Source: Acidobacteriaceae bacterium
GTDB taxonomy: Bacteria > Acidobacteriota > Terriglobia > Terriglobales > Acidobacteriaceae
Length of the DNA: 9,014 bases
Direction of reading: 5' to 3'
NCBI GenBank assembly: GCA_009781125.1
Contig: WQYS01000078.1
Span: 1 to 9,014 of the forward strand
Part shown: positions 1-6,602 of the stretch, one piece after another
Layout of the letters: the number at the start of each line of letters is the position of its first letter
Position numbering within the stretch: position 1 is the stretch's first letter
Made by a program: the position numbers and the translations under genes
Notes under the pieces: model-generated
What the model was told of the DNA's origin: nothing
The model's input: the letters and a program-made list of their open reading frames with translations, nothing else
The model's database searches: none

Positions 1-354
1 CAGTTGCAGCGCGACGAGAACGGCCTGGAGAAGTGCGTAGCCTGTTTTCTGTGCGCGGCGGCCTGTCCTTCGAACTGCATCTACATCGAGGCCGCGGAAA
101 ATACCGAGGAAAACCGGATATCGAGCGCCGAGCGCTATGCCAAGGTCTACAACATCGACTACAACCGGTGTATCTTTTGCGGATACTGCGTAGAGGCATG
201 TCCCACCGATGCCATTACGCATGGCCATGGTTTCGAGCTGGCCAGCCTGAATGCAACCAATCTGGTCATGCGCAAGGAAGACCTGCTTGTGCCTGCGCAT
301 CATCTGCCCGATGTGGTGCAGTCGGAGAAGGACAAAGAGGAAGCGCTGGCCTGA
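1..354 (+). CDS. nuoI: NADH-quinone oxidoreductase subunit I, 3' part (5' truncated by window)
   Basis: This is the C-terminal 117 residues of the ferredoxin-like subunit of respiratory complex I. The subunit carries two [4Fe-4S] clusters (N6a and N6b) that pass electrons along the peripheral arm toward quinone at the cytoplasmic membrane face. Both cluster motifs are visible: CVACFLCAAACP (Cys 12, 15, 18, 22 of the visible part) and CIFCGYCVEACP (Cys 57, 60, 63, 67). Each is a CxxCxxCxxxCP pattern with NuoI spacing. The reading frame is open from base 1, so the N-terminus lies outside the window. An internal TTG at base 4 is not a real start. The stop is TGA at 352-354. No nuoJ follows; the next gene on this strand is metH after about 200 bp, so nuoI looks like the last gene of its cluster. 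Identity is very secure from the motifs and their flanking residues. Confidence 0.95.
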   Translation, partial: QLQRDENGLEKCVACFLCAAACPSNCIYIEAAENTEENRISSAERYAKVYNIDYNRCIFCGYCVEACPTDAITHGHGFELASLNATNLVMRKEDLLVPAHHLPDVVQSEKDKEEALA

Positions 355-430
355 GCGCGCATCGGCAAAGCCGCGTATCTCATCTGAATCTCTAGCTGTT
401 ATTTTGTGTGTCTTTGTAGTTCGTACCTGT

Positions 431-530
431 TTTGTTGTCATCCCGTAGGGATATGCTTTTGTTTTGCGATCATCCAAAGTTATCGGGTCAGCCAAGGCAA
501 AAAGCAGATCCCTACGGGATGACAAACAAA
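431..530. repeat. 100-bp inverted-repeat (palindromic) element in the nuoI-metH gap
   Basis: Two arms face each other: 431-461 and 498-530. They share an identical 18-base core, TTGTCATCCCGTAGGGAT (435-452, with its complement in the right arm). After one A/C mismatch they also share TGCTTTT. The loop is about 36 bases (462-497). Each arm contains a smaller palindrome, TCCC-GTA-GGGA. No open gene or transposase lies inside, so this resembles a REP/BIME-like or MITE-like intergenic repeat. On the metH transcript it would fold into a long stem ending 8 bases before the Shine-Dalgarno sequence. The inverted repeat is seen directly; that it is a dispersed family is inference from its form. Confidence 0.8.
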
Positions 531-538
531 AAGATGAC

Positions 539-542
539 AGGA
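539..542 (+). promoter_or_regulatory. Ribosome binding site that decides the metH start
   Basis: AGGA lies 9 bases before the ATG at 552. The frame is open upstream to a TTG at 432 and has further ATGs at 519 and 534. The stretch 432-530 is the inverted-repeat element, and the ATG at 519 sits inside its right arm. The Shine-Dalgarno match and the position of the element both favour 552. Confidence 0.65.
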
Positions 543-551
543 CAACAGTCA

Positions 552-3500
552 ATGCCTACCTTCCTTGAGGTTCTGAAGCAGCGAGTCGTTGTCTACGACG
601 GAGCTATGGGCACCGGCATCCAGTCGCTTGCCCCCACGCTTGAGGACTACCAGGGCAAAGAGGGATGCAACGAGCTGCTCGCCGTTTCGCGGCCCGACAT
701 CATTCGCAGCATCCATGCCAGCTACTTCGAGGCCGGTGCCGACGTCATCGAGACGAATTCGTTCGGCTCCTCGTCGATTGTGCTGGCCGAGTACGATCTC
801 GCGCATCGTTGCCGCGAACTGAACATCGCTGCCGCGAAGCTGGCTAAGGAAGTTGCGCGAGAGTATTCCACTGCTGAGAAACCGCGATTTGTGGCCGGTT
901 CCATCGGGCCGACGACGAAGCTGCCGTCGCTCGGACACATCAGCTACGACGCCATGCTGGCGAGCTATCGCGAGCAGATCGAGGCCTTGATCGAGGGCGG
1001 CGTCGATGTTCTGCTGATCGAGACCAGTCAGGATCTCTTGCAGGCAAAGATCGCGCTGGCGGCCTGTCAGGATGCGATGGAAGCCGCGATGAAGGCGACC
1101 GGCGTCACTCTGCCGGTGCAGATGCAGATCACGATGGAAGCCACCGGAACCATGCTGCTTGGTTCGGAGATCGGCGCGGCGCTGGCGGTGATCGAGTGCT
1201 TCCGCCCCGACGTGATTGGCCTGAACTGCGCCACTGGCCCCAGGGAGATGAACGACGCCGTCCGGTTTCTCTGCCGCAATGCGACCATGCCGGTCTCGGT
1301 GCTTCCCAATGCCGGTCTGCCGCAGAACGTCGGCGGACGGGCGCATTACACGCTGACTCCGAAGGAGCTTGCCGAGTATCATCACCGCTTCGTGACCGAG
1401 TACGGCGTGCAGGTTGTGGGAGGATGCTGCGGCACCACGCCGGAGCATATTCGCGCCGTGGCCGAAGCCGTGGCCGGAGCCGTGCCCGCCCAGCGCAATC
1501 CCAAGCCGCAGAGCGTGGCTGCAAGCGCGTTTTCCGTGGTTCCGCTGGAGGTGGACGGCCAGCCCGTCGTCATTGCCGAAGAGATGAACACTACTACGCG
1601 CGCCTCAGCGTTTCGCGAGATGGTGCGCGCCGGCGACTACGACGGCATCTTTACCTTGTCCAAGCGGCTGGTCGCCGAGGGTTCGCAGATGCTCGATCTC
1701 TGCACGGCCATCGTGGGCGAGGACGAGAAGGCGTACATGACCGGCGTGCTGGAGAAGATCGCCACGCGCGTGGCGGCTCCGATTGTGGTGGACTCGACCG
1801 AAGCCGATGTCATCGAAGAGGCGTTGAAGCGGATTCCGGGCAAGGCGGTGATCAACTCCATCAATCTTGAGGACGGTGAGAAGCGAACCAGCAAGGTGCT
1901 GCCGATGGCTCGCCGTTACGGAGCGGCCGTGGTCGCTCTGACGATTGACGAAGACGGCATGGCTCTAACCGCAGACAAGAAGGTTGCCATTGCGCACAGG
2001 ATTCATAAGCTGGCGACGGAGAAGTACGGACTGGCGGCGCGCGATCTGATCTTTGATGCTCTGACGTTGCCGATCTCGACTGGCCAGGAGGACTATCGCA
2101 CGGCGGGCATCGAGACGCTGGAGGCGATCCGGCGCATCAAGCAGGAGCTGCCCGAGTGCAAGACGATTCTGGGTGTCTCCAATATCTCGTTCGGCCTGAA
2201 CACCTATGCACGCCGCGTTCTGAACAGCGTTTTTCTGAAAGAGGCCGTGGATCGCGGACTCGATACGGCCATCGTTAACTATGCCAAGATTTATCCGCTC
2301 TACAAGATTCCCGAGGTCGAAGTCGATCTTGCCCGCAAGCTGATCTTTCGCACAGGCAGCAACGGTCAAGACCCGTTGCAGGCTTATATGCAGCACTTCT
2401 CCGAGCAGCGGTCGGCGGCGGACGCTGCGGAAGAGGCGGTTGCTACCGAACATATGTCTGATGAGGAAAAGCTGAAGCACCTCATCATCAACGGCGAGCG
2501 GACGCTGGGCCGCGACGAGCATAAACAGTCACTCGAACAGATACTCGAAAGTGTGCTCGAACGCTATTCGCCTCTTGATCTTATTAACACGGTTCTGATC
2601 GACGGCATGAAGACCGTGGGCGAGCTTTTCGGCGCGCGCAAGATGCAGTTGCCCAGTGTGCTGGACTCGGCCTCGACCATGAAAGCTGCCGTGGCTTACC
2701 TGGAGCCGAAGATGGAGAAGGCTGAAGGCAGCCAACGTGGCACCATCGTTCTGGCGACAGTCAAGGGTGACGTTCACGATATTGGCAAGAATCTGGTGGA
2801 TATCATCCTCTCCAACAACGGCTACAAGGTCGTCAACCTTGGGATCAAGCAGCCTGCCGACGCCATCATCAGCGCCGCCGAACTGCATAATGCCGACGCC
2901 ATCGGCCTCAGCGGACTGCTGGTGAAGTCCACGCTGGAGATGAAGTACGTGATCCAGGACTTGCAGCGCATCGAGTCGCGGATTCCGGTCATATGCGGCG
3001 GCGCGGCTCTGACGCGCAAGTACGTGGAGGATGACCTGCGCCGCGAGTACAGCTCCAGCGTCTTCTACGCCGAGGATGCCTTCGCCGGCCTGCACGTGAT
3101 GAGCGACCTCACCGACGAAGATGAGGATGTCCGCAAGGGAAGGCTCACAGAGGGCGCTACGGTGAAGGCGTTCGTTCGTCCGAGCGCTGATGCTGCTCTT
3201 GCGCCGATGAGCACCGAGCGTTCGCCGATCATTCAGGACGTGGCCGAGATTCCCAAGCCGCCGTTCTGGGGCGTTCGCGTGCGCCGCGACTTCGATCTGA
3301 ACACGGTGTGGAAGTATCTCAACGAGACGGCGCTGTTCAAGAACCAGTGGCAGCTCAAGACCGCGGCAGCGGAGGATTATCAGCGCCTGGTGGAGGAGAA
3401 GTACCGGCCCATTCTTTGCGGTCTCGAAGACGAGATCAGGCGCGAGGGATGGTTTGAACCTCGAACCGTGTACGGATACTTTCCGGCTCAGAGTGAGGGT

Positions 3501-4040
3501 AACGAGGTTATCGTCTACGATCCTGAATCGGCAACCCGCGAGCTGCTGCGGATCACGTTTCCGCGTCAGCGCGAGGGCCGACTGCTTTCGATTGCTGATT
3601 TCTTCTCACCGAAGCAGAGCGGACGCATGGATGTCATCGGCTTCTCTGTGGTGACGATTGGCAGCCGCGCCTCCGAGGTCACGCAGAGGCTCTTCAAGGA
3701 AGGCGACTTCACCAGGTACCTCTACCTGCATGGACTTTCAGTAGAAACGGCGGAGGCGCTGGCCGAGTACATGCACAAGCTCATGCGCGAGGAACTCGGC
3801 ATCGCGGGCGAGGACGCCGCCGAGATAAAAGACCTCTTCCACCAGAAGTATCGCGGGTCACGGTATTCGTTTGGGTATCCGGCGTGTCCGAACCTTGAGG
3901 ACCAGGCAAAGATATTCGCGCTGCTCAAGCCCGAGGAGACCATCGGCGTGCGCCTGACGGAAGGATTCCACCAGGAGCCGGAGCAAAGCACCAACGCGCT
4001 GGTTGTCCATCACCCGCAGGCAAAGTATTTTGTAGCGTAG
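552..4040 (+). CDS. metH: Cobalamin-dependent methionine synthase (5-methyltetrahydrofolate--homocysteine methyltransferase)
   Basis: This cytoplasmic enzyme moves a methyl group from 5-methyltetrahydrofolate to homocysteine via methylcobalamin, making methionine and regenerating tetrahydrofolate. The 1162 residues from ATG 552 show all four modules in the usual order. The homocysteine-binding barrel (about 1-320) has zinc ligands Cys226 (in GLNC) and Cys292-Cys293 (in GGCCGTTP). The folate-binding barrel follows (about 330-610). The cobalamin cap and Rossmann domain (about 640-860) carry DVHDIGKN with cobalt-ligand His742. The C-terminal SAM-dependent reactivation domain (about 900-1160) carries RYSFGYPACPN from Arg1104. 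Length is slightly below the E. coli enzyme (about 1227 aa) and no key residue is missing. Sequence details such as SNISFGLN and RYSFGYPACPN look more like the non-enterobacterial MetH type. I see no cobalamin or SAM riboswitch in the 197-bp leader, only the palindromic element. The downstream gene is convergent. Confidence 0.97.
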   Translation: MPTFLEVLKQRVVVYDGAMGTGIQSLAPTLEDYQGKEGCNELLAVSRPDIIRSIHASYFEAGADVIETNSFGSSSIVLAEYDLAHRCRELNIAAAKLAKEVAREYSTAEKPRFVAGSIGPTTKLPSLGHISYDAMLASYREQIEALIEGGVDVLLIETSQDLLQAKIALAACQDAMEAAMKATGVTLPVQMQITMEATGTMLLGSEIGAALAVIECFRPDVIGLNCATGPREMNDAVRFLCRNATMPVSVLPNAGLPQNVGGRAHYTLTPKELAEYHHRFVTEYGVQVVGGCCGTTPEHIRAVAEAVAGAVPAQRNPKPQSVAASAFSVVPLEVDGQPVVIAEEMNTTTRASAFREMVRAGDYDGIFTLSKRLVAEGSQMLDLCTAIVGEDEKAYMTGVLEKIATRVAAPIVVDSTEADVIEEALKRIPGKAVINSINLEDGEKRTSKVLPMARRYGAAVVALTIDEDGMALTADKKVAIAHRIHKLATEKYGLAARDLIFDALTLPISTGQEDYRTAGIETLEAIRRIKQELPECKTILGVSNISFGLNTYARRVLNSVFLKEAVDRGLDTAIVNYAKIYPLYKIPEVEVDLARKLIFRTGSNGQDPLQAYMQHFSEQRSAADAAEEAVATEHMSDEEKLKHLIINGERTLGRDEHKQSLEQILESVLERYSPLDLINTVLIDGMKTVGELFGARKMQLPSVLDSASTMKAAVAYLEPKMEKAEGSQRGTIVLATVKGDVHDIGKNLVDIILSNNGYKVVNLGIKQPADAIISAAELHNADAIGLSGLLVKSTLEMKYVIQDLQRIESRIPVICGGAALTRKYVEDDLRREYSSSVFYAEDAFAGLHVMSDLTDEDEDVRKGRLTEGATVKAFVRPSADAALAPMSTERSPIIQDVAEIPKPPFWGVRVRRDFDLNTVWKYLNETALFKNQWQLKTAAAEDYQRLVEEKYRPILCGLEDEIRREGWFEPRTVYGYFPAQSEGNEVIVYDPESATRELLRITFPRQREGRLLSIADFFSPKQSGRMDVIGFSVVTIGSRASEVTQRLFKEGDFTRYLYLHGLSVETAEALAEYMHKLMREELGIAGEDAAEIKDLFHQKYRGSRYSFGYPACPNLEDQAKIFALLKPEETIGVRLTEGFHQEPEQSTNALVVHHPQAKYFVA

Positions 4041-4067
4041 GGATAAGGCCTAGCATGGCAGTAATTA

Positions 4068-4766
4068 TTATGCTTTTGCTGCAATAGTTGGAGCATCTGG
4101 GCCTGTTCTCGACTCCAGCAGGATCGCCGAGACCTGTTGATTGGCCATCATCCAATTCGCGGTTTCTTTCGCACGGTACTCAATCAGGCCAGTGATCTTC
4201 TGCAAGTCATCCTGAAGATTCCGAGTGAAAACAGGTTCGTGATGAGCAATTCGATTGCGGAGAGTGCGAATTTGTTCCAAATCGTCGTAGATGTCCTGCC
4301 GGAGACCGGCCACGGTTCTTGCTGATGGCAGGTTCGGTAGAACATCTCTGAGATAGGGGTTCCACAGTCGTTGGTCATGCCTTCTGGTAAAGAGCTTCTG
4401 CCAGAAAACGGTTTTGAGTTCAGGGATGACCTTTCCAGTCGTCGTGAACTGACTGCGGGCGTTCAGCAGATCTTTCTGTGGATTATAACCGACCGGAGGA
4501 TTTGAGAGACTTCTGACGAAGCCAGCTTGCCAGGGCCAGCGAAGGCCGTACAATCGCGCAATAGCTTCAGAAGCCGCATTGCGGATAACGACCTCGCATA
4601 TGTGAAGCGGAACTAGAAATGCAGCGGACACACGCGCATTCCATACATACAGCGCTAGAGGCTTAGGATCGTTGGGGCCGGTCACTCCTGCGGCTCTGTC
4701 GAACGTACTCATACGCGCAAGGGATAGCGTTCGGCGGATTGTCGCGAGGCATTCAGGATTTGACAT
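4068..4766 (-). CDS. Abi-family (Abi_2/AbiD-AbiF-like) HEPN-domain protein
   Basis: This 232-residue protein resembles the Abi family linked to abortive phage infection. An N-terminal helical part has the pattern YVWNARVSAAFLVPL...CEVVIRNA (about 40-63), which recurs in Abi-like proteins. The C-terminal part carries LRNRIAHHEPVF (about 169-180), a match to the HEPN motif R-N-x(3-4)-H, with Arg170, Asn171, His175 and His176. HEPN proteins of this type are often metal-independent RNases; RNase activity here is inference. It stands alone: metH converges on it with a 27-bp gap, and no antitoxin-like or defence partner adjoins it. Base composition is visibly lower in GC than metH (two sampled 60-base stretches are near 47% and one near 58%, against 70% in a sampled metH stretch), which hints at horizontal origin. 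The ATG at 4766 has no clear Shine-Dalgarno; ATG 4712 (residue 19) is an alternative but is no better supported. Confidence 0.8.
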   Translation of the reverse strand: MSNPECLATIRRTLSLARMSTFDRAAGVTGPNDPKPLALYVWNARVSAAFLVPLHICEVVIRNAASEAIARLYGLRWPWQAGFVRSLSNPPVGYNPQKDLLNARSQFTTTGKVIPELKTVFWQKLFTRRHDQRLWNPYLRDVLPNLPSARTVAGLRQDIYDDLEQIRTLRNRIAHHEPVFTRNLQDDLQKITGLIEYRAKETANWMMANQQVSAILLESRTGPDAPTIAAKA

Positions 4767-4783
4767 TCTGGTAGTTGATAGAT

Positions 4784-4789
4784 ATTATA
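4784..4789 (-). promoter_or_regulatory. Possible -10 box of the Abi-family gene
   Basis: The minus strand reads a perfect TATAAT 17 bases before the ATG at 4766. No good -35 hexamer lies 16-18 bases further upstream (the best is ACAAGC-like). If it is used, the transcript would start about 10 bases or fewer before the ATG, making the mRNA nearly leaderless, which fits the missing Shine-Dalgarno. One hexamer match in an AT-rich spot is weak evidence. Confidence 0.3.
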
Positions 4790-4847
4790 AGGAAACTAGC
4801 CGTAGGGCTTGTTGGCGTATGCCTCCTCCTGCGGACGTTCGATAGTT

Positions 4848-4876
4848 GAAAAGCCCACCAGCTCGGTGGGCTTTTC
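4848..4876 (-). terminator. Strong intrinsic terminator, bidirectional in form
   Basis: A perfect 12-bp stem (GAAAAGCCCACC at 4848-4859 against 4865-4876) closes a 5-base loop. A/T runs at the stem base provide a T tract on either strand. It lies 21 bp after the stop of the exported-protein gene (4898) and most likely ends that transcript. It also insulates the Abi-family gene promoter from read-through. Confidence 0.85.
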
Positions 4877-4897
4877 GTATTAAGTGCAACAATCCAG

Positions 4898-5893
4898 CTA
4901 AAACCCGTAGGTAACCTGGAATCCGACCTGATGCCGCGCCTTCAGGTCAATTGCGGGGAGGACTCCGGGGATTCCGGGGTAGGCTCTGCCTGCCAGTTGT
5001 CCCACGCCGAAGTCGACAGCCAGCTTGCACTTCGGACTCGGAATTACGCGCATGTCGTAGGTCAGAGAGGTGGGAATGTTGAGCGTAACAGGCGGTAAGC
5101 CCAGGCTTACCAATTGACTCGACACTAGCGCTAAGCTCGCCGGCAAAACCGGATGGTGCGGCTGCTGCGCGGCTTCGCTGCCCACGAAGATGATGGTCTT
5201 CGAAATCTTGAAGGGAAGCGCAATGGCGCCGAAGTTGAGCGCCTGCCAGTTGGGCGCGTTGCCGCCCAGTCCCCATAACATGGCGTTCGAGCCGCGAAGG
5301 CCGTAGTTGAGAACGATGGGCAGCTTCAGCCTCGAGCGGACGATCTTGGTGGCCACAAAATAGATGTCTCCGTTCGATTTTCCGCCGCCCGCCGGGTTCC
5401 ATGCGCCCGTCGCCGGATCCAGAGGCATGTCGCCTACGTTCTTGTCGTTGAAGCGCGCCTTAAATCCGACGGATATGGCCGGAACCCAGTTGGTCTTCTT
5501 AAAGTTTTCCGGGATCAGGTTGACCTTGCCGTGGACGACATCGAGTCCGTTCTGGAAGAGCGGACTGATGACGGGGTCGTTGCCGAAGGTGTGGAACTCG
5601 TGCGTATAGCCAACCTCGGTCCGCTTCCATAGGCCGACCGTGGTCGATGCCGCATAGAAGCCGCCGAGCACAGGTCCGCCGTTGAAGTAGTGGAACGCGA
5701 CCACGGGATGAACCTTCTGGTTCTCGGCGGAGGCGGTATAGGCCGATGGCGTCACGAAGACGCCGGTTTCGCCCTCCCAGCCCAGGCCTTCCTGTGCGTG
5801 GAGAGAGCCGGTCAGACCGTAGAAGAGCACCGTGGTAATTGCCAGCGTCAGAAAGACAGCAGGCTGCCTATAGAATCTTTTGCCACCCATCAT
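4898..5893 (-). CDS. Exported protein of unknown function, probable outer-membrane beta-barrel
   Basis: I do not recognise the family. Taken from ATG 5893 the product has 331 residues. It opens with a classic Sec signal peptide: a basic N-region (GGKRFYRQ), a hydrophobic core (about 12-29) and a likely cleavage after SLHA (residue 33). The mature part is rich in alternating polar/hydrophobic and aromatic-glycine stretches (for example TGVFVTPSAY, VAFHYFNGGP, VGFQVTYGF) and ends in Phe, the usual C-terminal signal of outer-membrane beta-barrels. It could be a porin-like or transport/assembly protein; no substrate can be inferred. The start choice rests on AAGGAAGG at 5905-5912, 11 bases before ATG 5893. 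The longer form from ATG 5953 (351 aa) has GGAG 9 bases upstream but would give an unusually long 53-residue signal region. It is a single-gene unit with its own terminator, divergent from the MoaD-like gene. Confidence 0.75.
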   Translation of the reverse strand: MMGGKRFYRQPAVFLTLAITTVLFYGLTGSLHAQEGLGWEGETGVFVTPSAYTASAENQKVHPVVAFHYFNGGPVLGGFYAASTTVGLWKRTEVGYTHEFHTFGNDPVISPLFQNGLDVVHGKVNLIPENFKKTNWVPAISVGFKARFNDKNVGDMPLDPATGAWNPAGGGKSNGDIYFVATKIVRSRLKLPIVLNYGLRGSNAMLWGLGGNAPNWQALNFGAIALPFKISKTIIFVGSEAAQQPHHPVLPASLALVSSQLVSLGLPPVTLNIPTSLTYDMRVIPSPKCKLAVDFGVGQLAGRAYPGIPGVLPAIDLKARHQVGFQVTYGF

Positions 5894-5904
5894 TGAGTAA
5901 ATAG

Positions 5905-5912
5905 CCTTCCTT
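5905..5912 (-). promoter_or_regulatory. Ribosome binding site favouring the shorter start of the exported protein
   Basis: The minus strand reads AAGGAAGG 11 bases before ATG 5893. This gives a normal-length signal peptide and so supports 5893 over the upstream ATG at 5953. Confidence 0.55.
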
Positions 5913-5953
5913 TTCAAAAACTTGCAAACCAGTCTGGCACACGCTCCTACCAT

Positions 5954-6154
5954 CGGAGATGTCTCCGCGCCAGGGACTGAAATCGTTGCGGGGTGTGGCT
6001 AGTGTACTTGGGAAAGGTGACGGTTGGCACATGCCGCATCCGGCTATTGCAATATTTTTGTAATTAAAAAAATGCTGGGTGCCCGTTCATGGCCGCCGCG
6101 GCGACTCTGACTACGGCATGAGTGGGATATTTGCGAATCGTATCTGCTTTTTTC
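5954..6154. other. Divergent intergenic region, left part; AT-rich promoter-like block
   Basis: No supportable gene lies here. A conspicuous AT-rich block at about 6044-6073 includes the palindrome ATTGCAAT (6045-6052) and a run of A. It is the likeliest promoter/operator zone for one or both divergent genes. I could not find a -35/-10 pair matching consensus well on either strand; the best on + is TTGCAA at 6047 with a poor -10. A short interrupted palindrome, GGAGATGTCTCC (5955-5966), lies just upstream of ATG 5953. Confidence 0.35.
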
Positions 6155-6201
6155 AGCATCCATTCCATAGATGACGATAAAACCGTCATGGATAGGGTGC
6201 T
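6155..6201 (+). promoter_or_regulatory. Long imperfect hairpin in the leader of the MoaD-like gene
   Basis: The outer stem pairs 6155-6161 (AGCATCC) with 6195-6201 (GGGTGCT), 7 bp including one T-G wobble. A two-base-pair mismatch loop is followed by 3 bp (6164-6166 with 6190-6192). A 4-base bulge is followed by a perfect 6-bp stem, ATGACG (6171-6176) with CGTCAT (6184-6189), closing the 7-base loop ATAAAAC. In total about 16 pairs lie within 47 bases. No T tract follows on +, so it is not an ordinary terminator. It could be a leader RNA element or a protein-binding operator. Confidence 0.5.
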
Positions 6202-6206
6202 CATTA

Positions 6207-6253
6207 CAGCCGTCCACAACCGTGGCCGGGACGGAGTTGGTTGCTGCCGGAGG
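6207..6253 (+). promoter_or_regulatory. Possible H-type pseudoknot next to the ribosome binding site of the MoaD-like gene
   Basis: CCGTCC (6210-6215) pairs with GGACGG (6229-6234). The intervening loop contains CAACC (6217-6221), which is perfectly complementary to GGTTG (6239-6243) just 5 bases before the Shine-Dalgarno GGAGG (6249-6253). That arrangement is an H-type pseudoknot, the architecture of several small translational riboswitches. An alternative inner hairpin, CCAC-AACC-GTGG (6214-6225), would compete with it. It matches no riboswitch consensus I know, and 5-6-bp complementarities arise by chance in GC-rich DNA. Confidence 0.3.
6249..6253 (+). promoter_or_regulatory. Ribosome binding site of the MoaD-like gene
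   Basis: GGAGG, within CCGGAGGAAAC, lies 10 bases before ATG 6264. It follows the candidate pseudoknot closely, so folding there could mask it. Confidence 0.7.
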
Positions 6254-6263
6254 AAACTAGCAC

Positions 6264-6545
6264 ATGGCCATTACCGTAACGCTTCCCACAGCCTTCACGC
6301 GCCACACCGGCGGCAAAAAGCAGTTTGACTCGGCGGCGCAGAGTCTTCCCGCGCTGCTGGCCGATATCGACAAGACATACCCCGCGCTCGGCAGCCAGAT
6401 CAAGGATGAAATGGGCAAGCTGCGCCAGTTCATCAACATCTACGTCAACGACGAGGACATTCGCTTTCTCGGCGGAGATTCGTGTGCCTTTCAGGATGGA
6501 GACGAGATTATGCTGATTCCATCGATTGCAGGCGGCGCGGCGTAG
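6264..6545 (+). CDS. MoaD/ThiS-family ubiquitin-like sulfur carrier protein
   Basis: This 93-residue beta-grasp protein belongs to the sulfur-carrier family that includes MoaD (molybdopterin synthase small subunit), ThiS (thiamine) and CysO (cysteine). Such proteins are adenylated and thiocarboxylated at a C-terminal Gly-Gly by an E1-like enzyme, then donate sulfur in the cytoplasm. Visible signs are the N-terminal beta strand AITVTLPTAF, the central INIYVNDEDIRFL (about 57-69) and the C-terminal FQDGDEIMLIPSIAGG (about 76-91), typical of the family and close in form to CysO-like members. Unusually, Gly90-Gly91 is followed by Ala-Ala, so the diglycine is not terminal. No E1 (moeB/thiF), cysM, JAMM peptidase or moaE gene adjoins it, so the pathway cannot be fixed. 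ATG 6264 is well supported by GGAGG 10 bases upstream. The gene is monocistronic with a terminator 25 bp after the stop. Confidence 0.88.
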   Translation: MAITVTLPTAFTRHTGGKKQFDSAAQSLPALLADIDKTYPALGSQIKDEMGKLRQFINIYVNDEDIRFLGGDSCAFQDGDEIMLIPSIAGGAA

Positions 6546-6568
6546 TCACTTCAACTTAGAGGAATTCC

Positions 6569-6602
6569 AGAAGGGCCTTGTCCTCGCAACGAGGCCCTTT
6601 TA
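6569..6602 (+). terminator. Intrinsic terminator of the MoaD-like gene
   Basis: AAGGGCC (6571-6577) pairs with GGCCCTT (6593-6599), and an upper stem CCTCG/CGAGG encloses the loop CAA. A TTTTAT run follows on +. It lies 25 bp after the stop at 6545. Its right end overlaps the TAA stop codon (6600-6602) of the convergent CPBP gene, so the two 3' ends share this hairpin. On the minus strand the tract after the stem is less T-rich. Confidence 0.85.

Noticed and set aside
365..375. A CGGC-AAA-GCCG hairpin just after nuoI as a terminator
   Set aside because: Only a 4-bp stem and no T tract follows.
432..551. An N-terminal extension of MetH starting at TTG 432 or ATG 519/534
   Set aside because: It is encoded mostly by the inverted-repeat element, has no matching MetH sequence, and AGGA at 539-542 points to ATG 552.
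549..1448. A 299-codon open frame antisense to metH
   Set aside because: Shadow of a high-GC coding gene; low-complexity Arg/His/Gln-rich translation with no recognisable domain.
2529..3095. A 188-codon open frame antisense to metH
   Set aside because: Mirror of the cobalamin-domain coding sequence; no domain and no ribosome binding site evidence.
4053..4077. A terminator between the convergent metH and Abi-family genes
   Set aside because: AGCAT/ATGCT gives only a 5-bp stem with a 12-base or longer loop; too weak to call.
4796..4858. A 20-codon GTG frame on - reading VGFSTIERPQEEAYANKPYG
   Set aside because: It looks protein-like by eye, but it begins inside the terminator hairpin, has no Shine-Dalgarno, and a stop lies just upstream. 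Could be a gene remnant; not supportable.
6122..6328. A 68-codon frame on + overlapping the MoaD-like start
   Set aside because: No Shine-Dalgarno, runs through the hairpin leader into the other gene, and the translation looks random.
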